Shown: piece by piece, positions 29,084 to 38,262 of the stretch | Layout: the number at the start of each line of letters is the position of its first letter | Numbering within the stretch: position 1 is the stretch's first letter | NCBI RefSeq assembly: GCF_006476065.1 | Contig: NZ_ML636798.1 | Span: 850,906 to 914,905, forward strand | Length of the DNA: 64,000 nucleotides | Reading direction: 5' to 3' | From: Cognatiluteimonas lumbrici | GTDB lineage: Bacteria; Pseudomonadota; Gammaproteobacteria; Xanthomonadales; Xanthomonadaceae | Made by a program: the position numbers and the translations under genes | The notes under the pieces: model-generated | The model's database searches: none | Told to the model about the DNA's origin: nothing | The model's input: only the letters and a program-made list of their open reading frames with translations

Positions 29084-30282
29084 GCGGTTGCTCCCTGAAG
29101 CTGTTTCGGCGCGTCGTCCAGCGGCAACGCGATGTCGATCCCGAAGCCCTCGCCCGGCCGGGTGCGGATCTCCACCCGGCCGCCGTACGCCGCCAGCCGC
29201 TCGCGGATGCCGCGCAGGCCGTTGCCGGCCACCAGCTGCTCGGCGCCGCGCCCATTGTCGCGCGCCCGGAGCGTCACCGTGCGGCCTTCGAAGCGGTAGT
29301 TCAGGCGCAGCTCGGCCGCCTGGGCATGGCGCACGGCGTTGGTGATGATCTCCTGGGTGCAGCGCAGCAGCACGTGGCCGCGCTCGGGATCGTCGAGCAG
29401 GAACGGCTGCGGCATGTCGAGCACGATCTTCAGCCCGGCGACGTTGTCGGCCAGCGGCAGCAGGGTCGCGGCCATGTCGATGGCGTCGTCGGTGCGCAGC
29501 CGGCTGACCGCCTCGCGCACGTCGCTGAGCAGCAACCGGGCGATGGTGTGGGCCTGGTTGACGTGCTCGTGCGCCTTGCCCGAGACCAGGTGCCCGGCCA
29601 CCTCCAGGTTGAGGCTGAGGGCGGTCAGGTGGTGCCCGAGCAGGTCGTGAAGCTCGCGCGAGATGCGGGTGCGCTCGTTGACCCGGGCGCTCTCGGCCAG
29701 CAGCGCGCGGGTGGCGCGCAGCTCGGCGTTGAGCCGGCGCTGGTCCTCGCGCGCCCTGGCCTGCTGCCGCGCCACCAGGCTGGTGACGAACACGAAGGCC
29801 GAGTAGCCGGCGTACAGCAGCGACTGCATCAGCGCCTCGCCCCAGGACATGTCCAGCCAGCGCACGTAGACCGGCACCACCAGGAACTCGCTGAACACCA
29901 GCCAGGCCACCCCGACCGGCAGCGGCAGCAGCCAGGGCAGCACGCAGGCGGTCACCATCAGCAGGATGCTGCCCAGGCCGCTGGCGCTGTAGTAGCTGAT
30001 CGCCACCGCGCTGCCGGTGAGCACGAAGAGCAGCAGGTAGTCCAGGGTCCCCACCCGGCGGCCGCCCAGCGAGCGGGTCAGCCAGAAGTAGCTCAGCCCG
30101 AAGCCGGCATAGGCCGCCCAGGCCTTCCAGCCGATGTTGGCGACCACCACCGCCTGCTCGCCGAGCTGGCTGGGATCGTCGGCCGGGAGCAGGGACAGCA
30201 TCACCAGCGGCATGCTGATCACGGCCCAGGTGAACAGGCCGGAATAGCGCAGCAGCTGGCTGTGGTCGAGGCGTCCGATCAT
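29080..30282 (-). CDS. DesK-type (HisKA_3) sensor histidine kinase
   Basis: A 400-residue membrane kinase. The N-terminal half has five to six membrane helices with no large periplasmic loop, so it may sense the membrane itself. The coiled linker (VARQQARAREDQRRLNAELRATR) leads to H-box ERTRISRELHDLLGHHLTAL (about residues 215-235), N-box EIITNAVRHA and G-boxes DNGRG and GNGLRGIRERL. The start MIGRLDHSQ is preferred because the longer in-frame extension has no helix or homology. Coupled to the downstream response regulator. Confidence 0.9.
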   Translation of the reverse strand: MIGRLDHSQLLRYSGLFTWAVISMPLVMLSLLPADDPSQLGEQAVVVANIGWKAWAAYAGFGLSYFWLTRSLGGRRVGTLDYLLLFVLTGSAVAISYYSASGLGSILLMVTACVLPWLLPLPVGVAWLVFSEFLVVPVYVRWLDMSWGEALMQSLLYAGYSAFVFVTSLVARQQARAREDQRRLNAELRATRALLAESARVNERTRISRELHDLLGHHLTALSLNLEVAGHLVSGKAHEHVNQAHTIARLLLSDVREAVSRLRTDDAIDMAATLLPLADNVAGLKIVLDMPQPFLLDDPERGHVLLRCTQEIITNAVRHAQAAELRLNYRFEGRTVTLRARDNGRGAEQLVAGNGLRGIRERLAAYGGRVEIRTRPGEGFGIDIALPLDDAPKQLQGATA

Positions 30283-30389
30283 GCCGCATCCTAGCCCGCC
30301 GGCGGGCCCCGCGGGCCCCACGAAAGTCATGCCGGCGTGCGATAATGGGGGCCTGCCCGCAGTCCAGAATTTCAGAGCCGGAGCCCGGA

Positions 30390-31001
30390 ATGTCGATCTC
30401 CATCCGCGACGTGCGCGAGCACGAGCTGGATTCCGTCCTTGCCCTCAACAACGCTGCCGGCCCCGCCATCCTGCCGCTGGACGCGGCGCGACTCCGCCGC
30501 TTCTACGAGGAAGCCGACTATTTCCGGGTCGCCGAGCGCGATGGCATGTTCGTGGGCTTCCTGGTCGGGTTCGCCTCGGGCGCCGACCACGACAGCAGCA
30601 ACTTCCGCTGGTTCGGTGAGCGCTACCCGGACTTCTTCTACATCGACCGCATCGTGGTCGCCAGCCGCCGCCGCGGCGGCGGCGTCGGGCGCGCGCTCTA
30701 CGCCGACGTCCAGAGCCACGCCGAGCTGCGCCACCCGGTGCTGGCCTGCGAGGTGTTCCTCGACGCCGACAGCGACCCGGCGCTGCTGTTCCACGGCAGC
30801 ATCGGCTTCCACGAGGTCGGCCAGCACGTGATGACCACGCCCGACGGCGCCCCGGGGCATCGCGCCTCGATGCAGGTCAAGCAGCTGTGCAGCTACCAGT
30901 GGGTGCACGACACCTACGGCGACGCCCTGCCCGACGTGCCCTGGATCCCTGCCCCGCGCAACCTGTCCGCGGCCCTGCCGCAGCGCGCCACGGGGACCTG
31001 A
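30390..31001 (+). CDS. GNAT-family N-acetyltransferase
   Basis: A 203-residue GNAT protein. The acetyl-CoA-binding motif A is IDRIVVASRRRGGGVGRALY (residues about 85-104), with the R-R-x-x-G-x-G core. A C-terminal extension (about 155-203) follows the domain. The substrate is not identifiable. It starts at ATG after GGAGCCCGGA. It immediately precedes minC, 2 bases away, and may be co-transcribed with the min genes. Confidence 0.85.
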   Translation: MSISIRDVREHELDSVLALNNAAGPAILPLDAARLRRFYEEADYFRVAERDGMFVGFLVGFASGADHDSSNFRWFGERYPDFFYIDRIVVASRRRGGGVGRALYADVQSHAELRHPVLACEVFLDADSDPALLFHGSIGFHEVGQHVMTTPDGAPGHRASMQVKQLCSYQWVHDTYGDALPDVPWIPAPRNLSAALPQRATGT

Positions 31002-31002
31002 G

Positions 31003-31815
31003 GTGGCCGCGGCGAGGATGGACTACGAGCCCGCAGGGGAACTCAAGATCGGCCAGGTCGGCATCGCCAACCTGCGCGTGCGCACCCTCGACGTCGCCAG
31101 GCTCGCCGACGAGATGCGCGACCGGGTGGCGCGGGCGCCGAAGCTGTTCGAGCGCGCCGCGGTGGTGGTGGATTTCGGCGGCCTGCCGCAGACGCCCGAC
31201 CGCGACACCGCCCGGGCCCTGATCGACGCCCTGCGCGAAGCCGGCGTGCTGCCGGTGGCGCTGGCCTACGGCACCAGCGACAACGACGCCCTCGCGCGCC
31301 AGCTCGGCCTGCCGCTGCTGGCCAAGTTCCGGGCCTCCTACGAGCCTGTGGGAGGCACCCGAAGCCCGGATGTGGGAGCCGCCACGGCGGCGAGCCCTTC
31401 CCCGGCCGAAGAGCTCGCCGCCATGGCGGCTCCCACAGAGGACACCAGGCAGCCCAGGCAAGCACCCCAGCCCCCACCCAAGGGCGAGCCCGGCCTGATG
31501 CAGGCCGCCCCGGTCCGCTCCGGGCAGCAGGTCTACGCCGACAACCGCGACCTGACCGTGCTCGCGGCCGTGGGCGCCGGCGCCGAGGTGATCGCCGACG
31601 GCTCGATCCACATCTACGGCGCCCTGCGCGGCCGCGCCCTGGCCGGCGCCCAGGGCAACGAGAAGGCGCGCATCTTCTGCCGCGAGTTCCATGCCGAGCT
31701 GGTTGCGGTCGCCGGCCACTACAAGGTGCTCGAGGAAATCCCGATGGAACTGCGCGGCAAGCCGGTGCAGGTCTGGCTCGACGACGGCCAGCTGCGCGTT
31801 GCCGCGATGGATTGA
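31003..31815 (+). CDS. minC: Septum site-determining protein MinC with REP-derived linker
   Basis: Inhibits FtsZ ring assembly at the poles with MinD. The 270-residue product has a MinC_N domain (residues 1 to about 115) and the C-terminal beta-helix domain (about 166-270; QQVYADNRDLTVLAAVGAG, GSIHIYGALRGRALAG, and a C-terminal end). The linker of about 50 residues is long for the family (E. coli MinC is 231 residues) and residues about 124-145 are encoded by an inverted pair of REP palindromes (31372-31436). The start is GTG; ATG at 31018 is an alternative. Confidence 0.93.
   Translation: MAAARMDYEPAGELKIGQVGIANLRVRTLDVARLADEMRDRVARAPKLFERAAVVVDFGGLPQTPDRDTARALIDALREAGVLPVALAYGTSDNDALARQLGLPLLAKFRASYEPVGGTRSPDVGAATAASPSPAEELAAMAAPTEDTRQPRQAPQPPPKGEPGLMQAAPVRSGQQVYADNRDLTVLAAVGAGAEVIADGSIHIYGALRGRALAGAQGNEKARIFCREFHAELVAVAGHYKVLEEIPMELRGKPVQVWLDDGQLRVAAMD
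31372..31436. repeat. Inverted pair of GTGG-type REP palindromes inside minC
   Basis: GTGGGAGCCGCC... (31372) faces its inverted copy ...GGCGGCTCCCAC (ending 31436), 65 bases end to end. Same unit type as at 7767. It lies entirely within the minC coding frame and is translated as Gly/Ala/Pro/Ser-rich linker. Confidence 0.85.
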
Positions 31816-31864
31816 ACCCTATAGCCTTCCGACCCAGCGCCGCCGCGCGCACAGGAGACCCACA

Positions 31865-32674
31865 TTGGCTGAAATCATCGTAGTCACGTCCGGCAAGGGC
31901 GGCGTCGGCAAGACCACCACCAGCGCATCCCTCGCCTGCGGCCTCGCCCGCGCCGGCAAGAAGGTCGCTGTCATCGACTTCGACGTCGGCCTGCGCAACC
32001 TCGACCTGATCATGGGCTGCGAGCGCCGGGTGGTCTACGACTTCGTCAACGTGATCCAGGGCGAGGCCTCGCTCAAGCAGGCGCTGATCCGCGACAAGCG
32101 CTTCGAGAACCTGTACGTGCTGGCCGCCTCGCAGACGCGCGACAAGGACGCGCTGACCAAGGAAGGCGTCGAGAAGGTGCTGAAGGACCTCGACGCGGAC
32201 GGCTTCGAGTACATCGTCTGCGACTCGCCGGCCGGGATCGAGAAGGGCGCCTTCCTCGCCATGTACTTCGCCGACCAGGCGGTCGTCGTGGTCAACCCCG
32301 AGGTTTCCTCGGTGCGCGACTCCGACCGCATCCTCGGCCTGCTCGCCTCCAAGACCCGCCGCGCCGAGAACGGCGAGCGCGTCGCCGAGCACCTGCTGCT
32401 CACCCGCTACAGCCCGTCGCGGGTGGAGACCGGCGAGATGCTCTCGGTCGGCGACGTCGAGGAAGTGCTCGGCCTCAAGACCATCGGGGTGATCCCCGAA
32501 TCGGGCGACGTGCTCAACGCATCCAACAAGGGAGAACCCGTCATCCTCGACATGGAATCGCCGGCCGGACAGGCCTACGACGACGCCGTGGCCCGCCTGA
32601 TGGGCGAGCAGCGGCCGATGCGCTTCACCCAGGCCGACAAGAAGGGCTTCTTCAGCAAGCTCTTCGGAGGTTGA
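31865..32674 (+). CDS. minD: Septum site-determining ATPase MinD
   Basis: Membrane-cycling ATPase that recruits MinC and is driven off the membrane by MinE. The 269-residue product starts at TTG ([13 protein letters not shown], initiated as Met) after an AGGAGA site 7 bases upstream. Deviant Walker [27 protein letters not shown] and [19 protein letters not shown] are present, and the C-terminal amphipathic membrane-targeting helix GFFSKLFGG. Length is normal. Confidence 0.97.
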   Translation: MAEIIVVTSGKGGVGKTTTSASLACGLARAGKKVAVIDFDVGLRNLDLIMGCERRVVYDFVNVIQGEASLKQALIRDKRFENLYVLAASQTRDKDALTKEGVEKVLKDLDADGFEYIVCDSPAGIEKGAFLAMYFADQAVVVVNPEVSSVRDSDRILGLLASKTRRAENGERVAEHLLLTRYSPSRVETGEMLSVGDVEEVLGLKTIGVIPESGDVLNASNKGEPVILDMESPAGQAYDDAVARLMGEQRPMRFTQADKKGFFSKLFGG

Positions 32675-32676
32675 GC

Positions 32677-32940
32677 ATGGGCATGTTCGATTTCCTGCGG
32701 GCGAAGAAGAACACCGCATCCATCGCCAAGGACCGGTTGCGCATCATCATCGCCCAGGAACGCAGCATCCACGGCGGCCCCGACTACCTGCCGCTGCTGC
32801 GCCGCGAGTTGCTCGAGGTGATCCGCAAGTACGTCAACGTGGACGTCGAGGCGGTCAAGGTGGACCTGGTCAAGGACGGCGAGCACGACGTGCTCGACAT
32901 CTCGGTGTCGCTGCCGGACGGGCGCGCCGCCACGGCATGA
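32677..32940 (+). CDS. minE: Cell division topological specificity factor MinE
   Basis: Stimulates MinD ATPase and sets mid-cell specificity. The 87-residue product has the N-terminal membrane segment [15 protein letters not shown], the MinD-contact helix [12 protein letters not shown] and the dimerisation domain. ATG 32677 is chosen because GGAGG lies 6 bases upstream; a TTG two codons earlier overlaps the minD stop. Last gene of minCDE. Confidence 0.95.
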   Translation: MGMFDFLRAKKNTASIAKDRLRIIIAQERSIHGGPDYLPLLRRELLEVIRKYVNVDVEAVKVDLVKDGEHDVLDISVSLPDGRAATA

Positions 32941-32949
32941 GGGAAGGAA

Positions 32950-32973
32950 TCGCGGCGCGAGCGCCGCTCCTAC
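32950..32973 (-). repeat. REP palindrome between minE and the next gene
   Basis: A GTAG-type unit in inverted orientation, occupying almost the entire 34-base gap. The start codon GTG of the following gene (32975) is one base beyond the foot of the hairpin, so the usual ribosome-binding position lies inside the hairpin. Confidence 0.85.
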
Positions 32974-32974
32974 A

Positions 32975-33466
32975 GTGACGGTCCTGCGGCTACGGGATAT
33001 TTCGACGGACTCCGTGGTGGCGCTGCTCGAACGCTACGGACTGCGGCTGGAGCGGGTCGCCGACGGCGCGCCGATCCCGGGGAGCTACTGGGGCGAGCCC
33101 GAGGCCGGGCTCGTCGGCAGCACCGTGTACGCGCGCGGCGACACCCCGGTGCACTCGCTGCTGCACGAGGCCGCGCACCTGGTCGTGCTGCCCCCCGAGC
33201 GCCGCGCCGCGGTGCACACCGACGCCACCGATTCGATCGAGGAAGAGGACGCGGTCTGCGTGCTGCAGGCACTGCTCGGCGATGCCCTGCCCGGGGTCGG
33301 CGCCGCGCGCGTGCTCGCCGACATGGACGCCTGGGGCTACACCTTCCGCCTCGGTTCCGCCCGCGCCTATTTCGAGCGCGACGCCGACGCTGCCTGGGCC
33401 TGGCTGCAGCGCGCCGGGCTGGCCACGCCGGAACGCACGCTTGCGCCCCCCGCCACGCCCCTCTAG
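32975..33466 (+). CDS. Hypothetical HExxH-containing protein
   Basis: A 163-residue soluble protein without a signal peptide. The motif HEAAHLVVLPPERR (about residues 64-77) is a HExxH zinc-protease-like site, and EEEDAVCVLQALLGDALPG further on offers a candidate third ligand (Glu). The C-terminal half is helical and acidic. I do not recognise a named family. The GTG start follows a REP hairpin with no clear ribosome-binding site, so the true start could be further in. Peptidase activity is inference. Confidence 0.65.
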   Translation: MTVLRLRDISTDSVVALLERYGLRLERVADGAPIPGSYWGEPEAGLVGSTVYARGDTPVHSLLHEAAHLVVLPPERRAAVHTDATDSIEEEDAVCVLQALLGDALPGVGAARVLADMDAWGYTFRLGSARAYFERDADAAWAWLQRAGLATPERTLAPPATPL

Positions 33467-33497
33467 CCTCGCAGGCATTCCCCGACAGGATCGCGCC

Positions 33498-35555
33498 ATG
33501 AAGTCCCTGCCCCGCAAGCCCAAGCACCGCACCGCCCTGCTCGCCGTCGCCGCCGCGGCCTTCGCGCTGGCGCTCGCCGGATGCAGCCGCTCGCCCAGCC
33601 CGGGCGACGCGGCGTCGCCCTCCACCCAGGCACCGGCGGACGAGACCGCCGACCAGTTCGTCGCGCGCGTCAACCGCGAGATGCGCGAGATCTACACCGA
33701 GCTGAGTTCGGCGCAGTGGCTCTCGTCCACCTACATCAACGGCGACAGCGAGCTGGTCGCGGCCAAGGCCCACGAGCGCTGGCTGACCCGCCTCAACGGC
33801 TGGATCGAGCAGTCGCGCCGTTTCGAGGGCCAGCAGATGTCGGCCGACACCGCGCGCGCCATCGGCATGCTCAAGCTGATGACCTCGATGCCGGCGCCGC
33901 GCGACCCCGCCAAGCTCGCCGAGCTCACCCGCATCGCCACCCGCATGGAGGGCATGTATGGCTCCGGCACCTACTGCAAGGGCGAAGGCGAGCAGAAGGA
34001 GTGCCGGCAGCTCGGCGAGCTCGAGGACGTGCTGCGCAACAACCGCGACTACGAGGCCCAGCTCGACGCCTGGCGCGGCTGGCACACCATCTCGGTGCCG
34101 ATGCGCGAGGACTACGTGCGCTTCGTGCAGCTGGTCAACGAGGGCGCCAAGGACATGGGCTTCGCGGACGCCGGCGAGGTCTGGCGCTCCGGGTACGACA
34201 TGGCGCCGGCGCAGATCGCGGCCGAGACCGACCGCCTGTGGAGCCAGGTCAAGCCGCTGTACGAGCAGCTGCACTGCTACGCGCGCACCCGCTTGGTGGC
34301 GAAGTATGGCCAGGACCGCGGCCAGGTCGCCGGCGGCATGCTGCCGGCGCCGCTGATGGGCAACATGTGGCAGCAGGACTGGAGCAACCTGTGGGACATG
34401 CTGCAGCCCTACCCGGGCGCCGGCAGCCTCGACATCACCGCCGCGCTGCAGGCACGGCACCGCCAGAACTACATGGAGGAGCTGGAGCGCCTGGCCGATC
34501 CCACGGACGGCGCCGCCCGGGTCGAGGCCGAGCGCGCCGCGCAGCGCGCCACCGCGGTCGAGATGACCCGTCGCGCCGAGGACTTCTACGTCTCGCTGGG
34601 GATGCCGCAGCTTCCGGAGAGCTACTGGGAGAAGACCCAGTTCATCAAGCCGCGCGACCGCGACGTGGTCTGCCACGCCAGCGCCTGGGACATGAACCTG
34701 GGCGGCAGCCCCGCGGGCGAGGGCCAGGAGGCGGTCGGCCCCGACGTGCGCACCAAGATGTGCATCAAGCCGAACGAGGAAGACTTCACCACCATCTACC
34801 ACGAGCTCGGCCACGTCTATTACTACCTGGCCTACAACGCGCAACCGCCGATCTTCCAGGGCGGCGCGCACGACGGCTTCCACGAGGCCATCGGCGACAC
34901 CATCGTGCTGGCGATGACTCCCCAGTACCTGGCCTCGATCGACCTGGTGGATGCCCAGCAGCAGTCGCACGAGGCGCTGATCAACGCGCAGATGCGCATG
35001 GCGCTGAGCAAGGTCGCGTTCCTGCCCTTCGGCCTGATGATCGACCGCTGGCGCTGGGGCGTGTTCGACGGCTCGATCACCCCCGACGAATACAACAAGG
35101 CGTGGTGGGACCTGAAGGCCCGGTACCAGGGCGTGGCCCCGATCCAGCCGCGCGGCGAGGAATTCTTCGACCCGGGCGCCAAGTACCACGTGCCGGGCAA
35201 CACGCCGTACACCCGCTACTTCCTCTCGCACGTGCTGCAGTTCCAGTTCTACAAGGCGCTGTGCGACGCGGCCGGCTTCAAGGGCCCGCTGTACGAATGC
35301 AGCTTCTACGGCAACAAGGCCGCGGGCGAGAAGTTCCTGGCCATGCTCGAGCAGGGCTCGCACCAGCCCTGGCAGAAGACGCTGAAGGAACTGACCGGCG
35401 GCGAGCAGATGGACGCCTCCGCCGTGCTCGAGTACTTCGCGCCGCTGCAGGAATGGCTGCAGCAGCAGAACGAAGGCCAGAGCTGCGGCTGGACCGGCGC
35501 CGTGGCCACTGCCGACACCGACACCAACGCCGACCGGGAGCAACCCGCGCAATGA
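33498..35555 (+). CDS. M2-family peptidyl-dipeptidase (ACE homologue), lipoprotein
   Basis: Zinc dipeptidyl carboxypeptidase related to angiotensin-converting enzyme, known in Xanthomonas. The 685-residue product has a lipoprotein signal (LALALAGCS, Cys about 29), then one catalytic domain with HELGHVYYYLAYNAQPPIFQ (HExxH) and the third ligand in HDGFHEAIGD 23 residues on. The chloride- and substrate-region motifs FLSHVLQFQFYKALC and SFYGNKAAGEKF are conserved. Exported to the envelope. It overlaps the next small gene by 4 bases. Confidence 0.95.
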   Translation: MKSLPRKPKHRTALLAVAAAAFALALAGCSRSPSPGDAASPSTQAPADETADQFVARVNREMREIYTELSSAQWLSSTYINGDSELVAAKAHERWLTRLNGWIEQSRRFEGQQMSADTARAIGMLKLMTSMPAPRDPAKLAELTRIATRMEGMYGSGTYCKGEGEQKECRQLGELEDVLRNNRDYEAQLDAWRGWHTISVPMREDYVRFVQLVNEGAKDMGFADAGEVWRSGYDMAPAQIAAETDRLWSQVKPLYEQLHCYARTRLVAKYGQDRGQVAGGMLPAPLMGNMWQQDWSNLWDMLQPYPGAGSLDITAALQARHRQNYMEELERLADPTDGAARVEAERAAQRATAVEMTRRAEDFYVSLGMPQLPESYWEKTQFIKPRDRDVVCHASAWDMNLGGSPAGEGQEAVGPDVRTKMCIKPNEEDFTTIYHELGHVYYYLAYNAQPPIFQGGAHDGFHEAIGDTIVLAMTPQYLASIDLVDAQQQSHEALINAQMRMALSKVAFLPFGLMIDRWRWGVFDGSITPDEYNKAWWDLKARYQGVAPIQPRGEEFFDPGAKYHVPGNTPYTRYFLSHVLQFQFYKALCDAAGFKGPLYECSFYGNKAAGEKFLAMLEQGSHQPWQKTLKELTGGEQMDASAVLEYFAPLQEWLQQQNEGQSCGWTGAVATADTDTNADREQPAQ

Positions 35556-35851
35556 ACTCCATCCGTGCCATCGCCATCGCGCTCCTGCTGCTGTTCGCGG
35601 CCTCGCCCGCGGCGCTCGCCCAGGCCACCACCGGCAACATCACCGGCGTCGCCAAGGCCGGGGACACCGTCGTCGTCGAGGCCACCCGGGGCGGCCTCGA
35701 GCGCGAAATCACCCTCGAGGAGGACGGCAAGTTCAACATCCGCCGGCTGCCCGTGGGCGAGTACCGGGTCTTCTACAGGCGCGCCGACGGCACCGTGACC
35801 GCGCCCACCGTCGTGCGCCTCAATGCCGGCGTCACCGTCCGGGTCGAGTAG
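35552..35851 (+). CDS. Small exported protein with carboxypeptidase-regulatory-like beta domain
   Basis: A 99-residue exported protein. Signal peptide MNSIRAIAIALLLLFAASPAALA, then a single Ig-like domain (ITGVAKAGDTVVVEATRGGLE, EEDGKFNIRRLPVGEYRVFY) of the type found in carboxypeptidase-regulatory and TonB-receptor N-terminal repeats. Its ATG overlaps the M2 peptidase stop, so the two are probably made together in the envelope. A structural or binding role is inferred. Confidence 0.75.
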   Translation: MNSIRAIAIALLLLFAASPAALAQATTGNITGVAKAGDTVVVEATRGGLEREITLEEDGKFNIRRLPVGEYRVFYRRADGTVTAPTVVRLNAGVTVRVE

Positions 35852-36920
35852 TCCCGGACCCGGGCGCGCGGCCGCGGCGCCCGCCGTCGCCCTGGCCGCC
35901 CGCTGGTATTGCGACCCGGCCACCGTCGCGCTGGAACGCGCGGCCATCTTCGACCGCGGCTGGCACCTCCTCGCGCACGCCAGCCGGCTGCGCGCGCCGG
36001 GCGACCACGTCGTGGTGGACTGCGCCGGCCTGCCGGTGATCGCCGTGCGCGACCACGATGGCGCGGTCCGCGCTTTCCACAACGTCTGCCGGCACCGCGC
36101 CGGACCGATCGCCTGGTGCGACGGTCGGGGCGCCAGGGCGCTGCGCTGCCGCTACCACGGCTGGACCTACGGCCTCGACGGCCGGCTGCAGTCCGCGCCG
36201 GGGATGGACGCTGCCGACGGCTTCGACATCGCGTCCGTGCGCCTGCCCGGACTCGCCGTGCGCGAATGGCGCGGGCTGGTGTTCGCGGCCGTGGACGCCG
36301 AACGCGCGATGCCCTTCGAGGCGCTCGTGGCCGGCATGGACGCGCGCATCGGCGACGCCCACCCGCTGCAGGACTACGAGGGCCACCACCACGCCGCCTA
36401 CGAGATCGCCTGCAACTGGAAGGTGTACGTCGACAACTACCTCGAGGGCTACCACGTGCCGCACGTGCACCCGGCCCTCAACCGCATGCTCGACTATCGC
36501 AGCTACCGCACCGAACTCTCGGACTGGCATTCGCTGCAGTGGAGCCCGCTCGAGAGCGGCGACGGCCTCTACGGCAACGGCGACGCGCTGTACTACTGGC
36601 TGTGGCCGAACACGATGCTCAATATCCTGCCGGGGCGGCTGCAGACCAACCGCGTGGTCCCGCTCGGCGTGGACCGCTGCCGGGTCGAATTCGATTCCCA
36701 TTACCTGCCCGCGGCTGCCGACGGCGACCGCCGCGCCGCCGACATCGCCTTCAGCGACGAAGTGCAGCAAGAGGACCTCGGCATCTGCGAGGCCGTGCAG
36801 CGCGGGCTCGCCTCGGGCAGCTACGAACCCGGCCGCCTCCACCCGGATCGCGAATCCGGCGTCGCCCACTTCCAGGCCCTCCTCCGCACCGCCTACGGCG
36901 AAGAAGAGCAAAAGATTTGA
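35823..36920 (+). CDS. Rieske non-haem iron oxygenase, alpha subunit
   Basis: A 365-residue oxygenase. The Rieske cluster is CRHRAG...CRYHGWTYG (residues about 90-118); the mononuclear iron site is NWKVYVDNYLEGYHVPHVHPAL (split here at about residues 200-220). Family members hydroxylate aromatics or demethylate quaternary amines; no ferredoxin or reductase gene is nearby, so the substrate cannot be inferred. The ATG start overlaps the preceding gene by 29 bases; a later start would remove part of the N-terminal Gly/Ala-rich tail only. Confidence 0.87.
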   Translation: MPASPSGSSSPGPGRAAAAPAVALAARWYCDPATVALERAAIFDRGWHLLAHASRLRAPGDHVVVDCAGLPVIAVRDHDGAVRAFHNVCRHRAGPIAWCDGRGARALRCRYHGWTYGLDGRLQSAPGMDAADGFDIASVRLPGLAVREWRGLVFAAVDAERAMPFEALVAGMDARIGDAHPLQDYEGHHHAAYEIACNWKVYVDNYLEGYHVPHVHPALNRMLDYRSYRTELSDWHSLQWSPLESGDGLYGNGDALYYWLWPNTMLNILPGRLQTNRVVPLGVDRCRVEFDSHYLPAAADGDRRAADIAFSDEVQQEDLGICEAVQRGLASGSYEPGRLHPDRESGVAHFQALLRTAYGEEEQKI

Positions 36921-36922
36921 CG

Positions 36923-38179
36923 CTACAGCCGTTCGGTGGGCTCGAGGGCGGCGGCGTACTCGGGGTCGCCGGGGGGCATGCGCGGGCCGGACCGCATCTC
37001 CCAGTGCCAGATCGCCCAGCCCAGGAACGCGAACAGCACCGCGCCCGACGCCAGCCACACCGGGTGGTCGCTCAGCAGCGGCGACAGCACGCCGGCGATC
37101 ACGGCGTTGAACACCAGGCTGGTGAACGCCTGCAGCGACGACGCGCTGCCGCGCTGGCGCGGGTACATGTCGAGGATCGCCAGCGTCAGGATCGGGAACA
37201 CCAGCGCCACGCCGAACGCGTTGAGCATCATCGGCAGCACCGCCCACGGCACCGCCGGCTGGTCCACCAGCAGGTTGTAGAGCAGGTTCGCCGCCACCGC
37301 GACGCCGCAGCAGGCGAAGCCCAGCCGCGTCTGCGCGGTCCCGCTGACGCGCCCGGCGATGCGCCCCGAGGTCCACGCGCCGACCATCATTCCGCCGATC
37401 ATCGGCACGAAGAACCACGCGAACGCGTCCTGGCCCAGGCCGAGGATGTCCAGCACGAAGGCCGGCGCCGAGGCGATGTACAGGAACAGCGCGCCGAAGT
37501 TGAAGGTGCCGGCCGCCGCCAACCGCTGGAAACGCGGATTCAGGAAGATCCCCGCGTAGCCGCGGAGCAACTCGCGCGGCCGCGGCGCCAGCCGCTCGGC
37601 CGGCGGGTGCGTTTCCGGCAGCGCGCGCCAGGTGGCCAGCAGCAGCGCCGCCGAGAACGCGACCAGGAACCAGAAGATCATCGGCCAGTGGCTCCAGCCG
37701 AGGATCCAGCCGCCGATCACCGGTGCGATCGCGGGGGCGATGCCGAAGATCATCGACACCTGGCTCATCAGCCGTTGCGCGTCGTCGCCCTGCAGCACGT
37801 CGCGGATCACCGCGCGGCCGACGATCAGGCCGACGCCCGCCGACAGTCCCTGCAGCGCGCGGAACGCGAGCAGCGTCCCCAGGTCCGTGGACAGCGCGCA
37901 GCCGACCGTGGCCAACGTGAACACGCCGAGCCCGCCGAGGATCACGCGGCGCCGCCCGATCGCATCCGACAGCGGCCCGTGCACCACGCTCATCAGCGCG
38001 TAGGCGATCAGGTAGACGCTGATCGTCTGCTGCATCGCCAGCTTGTCCGCGCCCAGCGCCGCGCCCATCTCCGGGAACGCCGGGAAGATGGTGTCGATCG
38101 AGAACGGCCCGAACATGGCCAGCCCGCCGAGCAGCAGGGCCAGGCGGCGCAGCGGAATGGGCGGCGGGTTCGAAGGCAT
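36923..38179 (-). CDS. Bcr/CflA-family multidrug MFS transporter
   Basis: A 418-residue inner-membrane drug:proton antiporter with 12 predicted helices. The N-terminal MFS signature GPLSDAIGRRRVILGGLGVF (residues about 68-87) and the family segment LAFRALQGLSAGVGLIVGRAVIRD are present, the latter typical of Bcr/CflA. It is convergent with the Rieske gene (2-base gap) and divergent from pirin. The substrate is unknown. Confidence 0.9.
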   Translation of the reverse strand: MPSNPPPIPLRRLALLLGGLAMFGPFSIDTIFPAFPEMGAALGADKLAMQQTISVYLIAYALMSVVHGPLSDAIGRRRVILGGLGVFTLATVGCALSTDLGTLLAFRALQGLSAGVGLIVGRAVIRDVLQGDDAQRLMSQVSMIFGIAPAIAPVIGGWILGWSHWPMIFWFLVAFSAALLLATWRALPETHPPAERLAPRPRELLRGYAGIFLNPRFQRLAAAGTFNFGALFLYIASAPAFVLDILGLGQDAFAWFFVPMIGGMMVGAWTSGRIAGRVSGTAQTRLGFACCGVAVAANLLYNLLVDQPAVPWAVLPMMLNAFGVALVFPILTLAILDMYPRQRGSASSLQAFTSLVFNAVIAGVLSPLLSDHPVWLASGAVLFAFLGWAIWHWEMRSGPRMPPGDPEYAAALEPTERL

Positions 38180-38262
38180 GAAGGCGCCATTGTCCGGTGC
38201 CGACGCGCTTCGCGCTATGGTGGCGTTGCCGCCGCGTGACGGCCGTCGCCCAGGGAGGAAGC

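Noticed and set aside
31003-31815. minC as a pseudogene because of the REP insertion
   Set aside because: The frame is intact through both domains and the palindrome pair reads as linker, so a functional protein is more likely.
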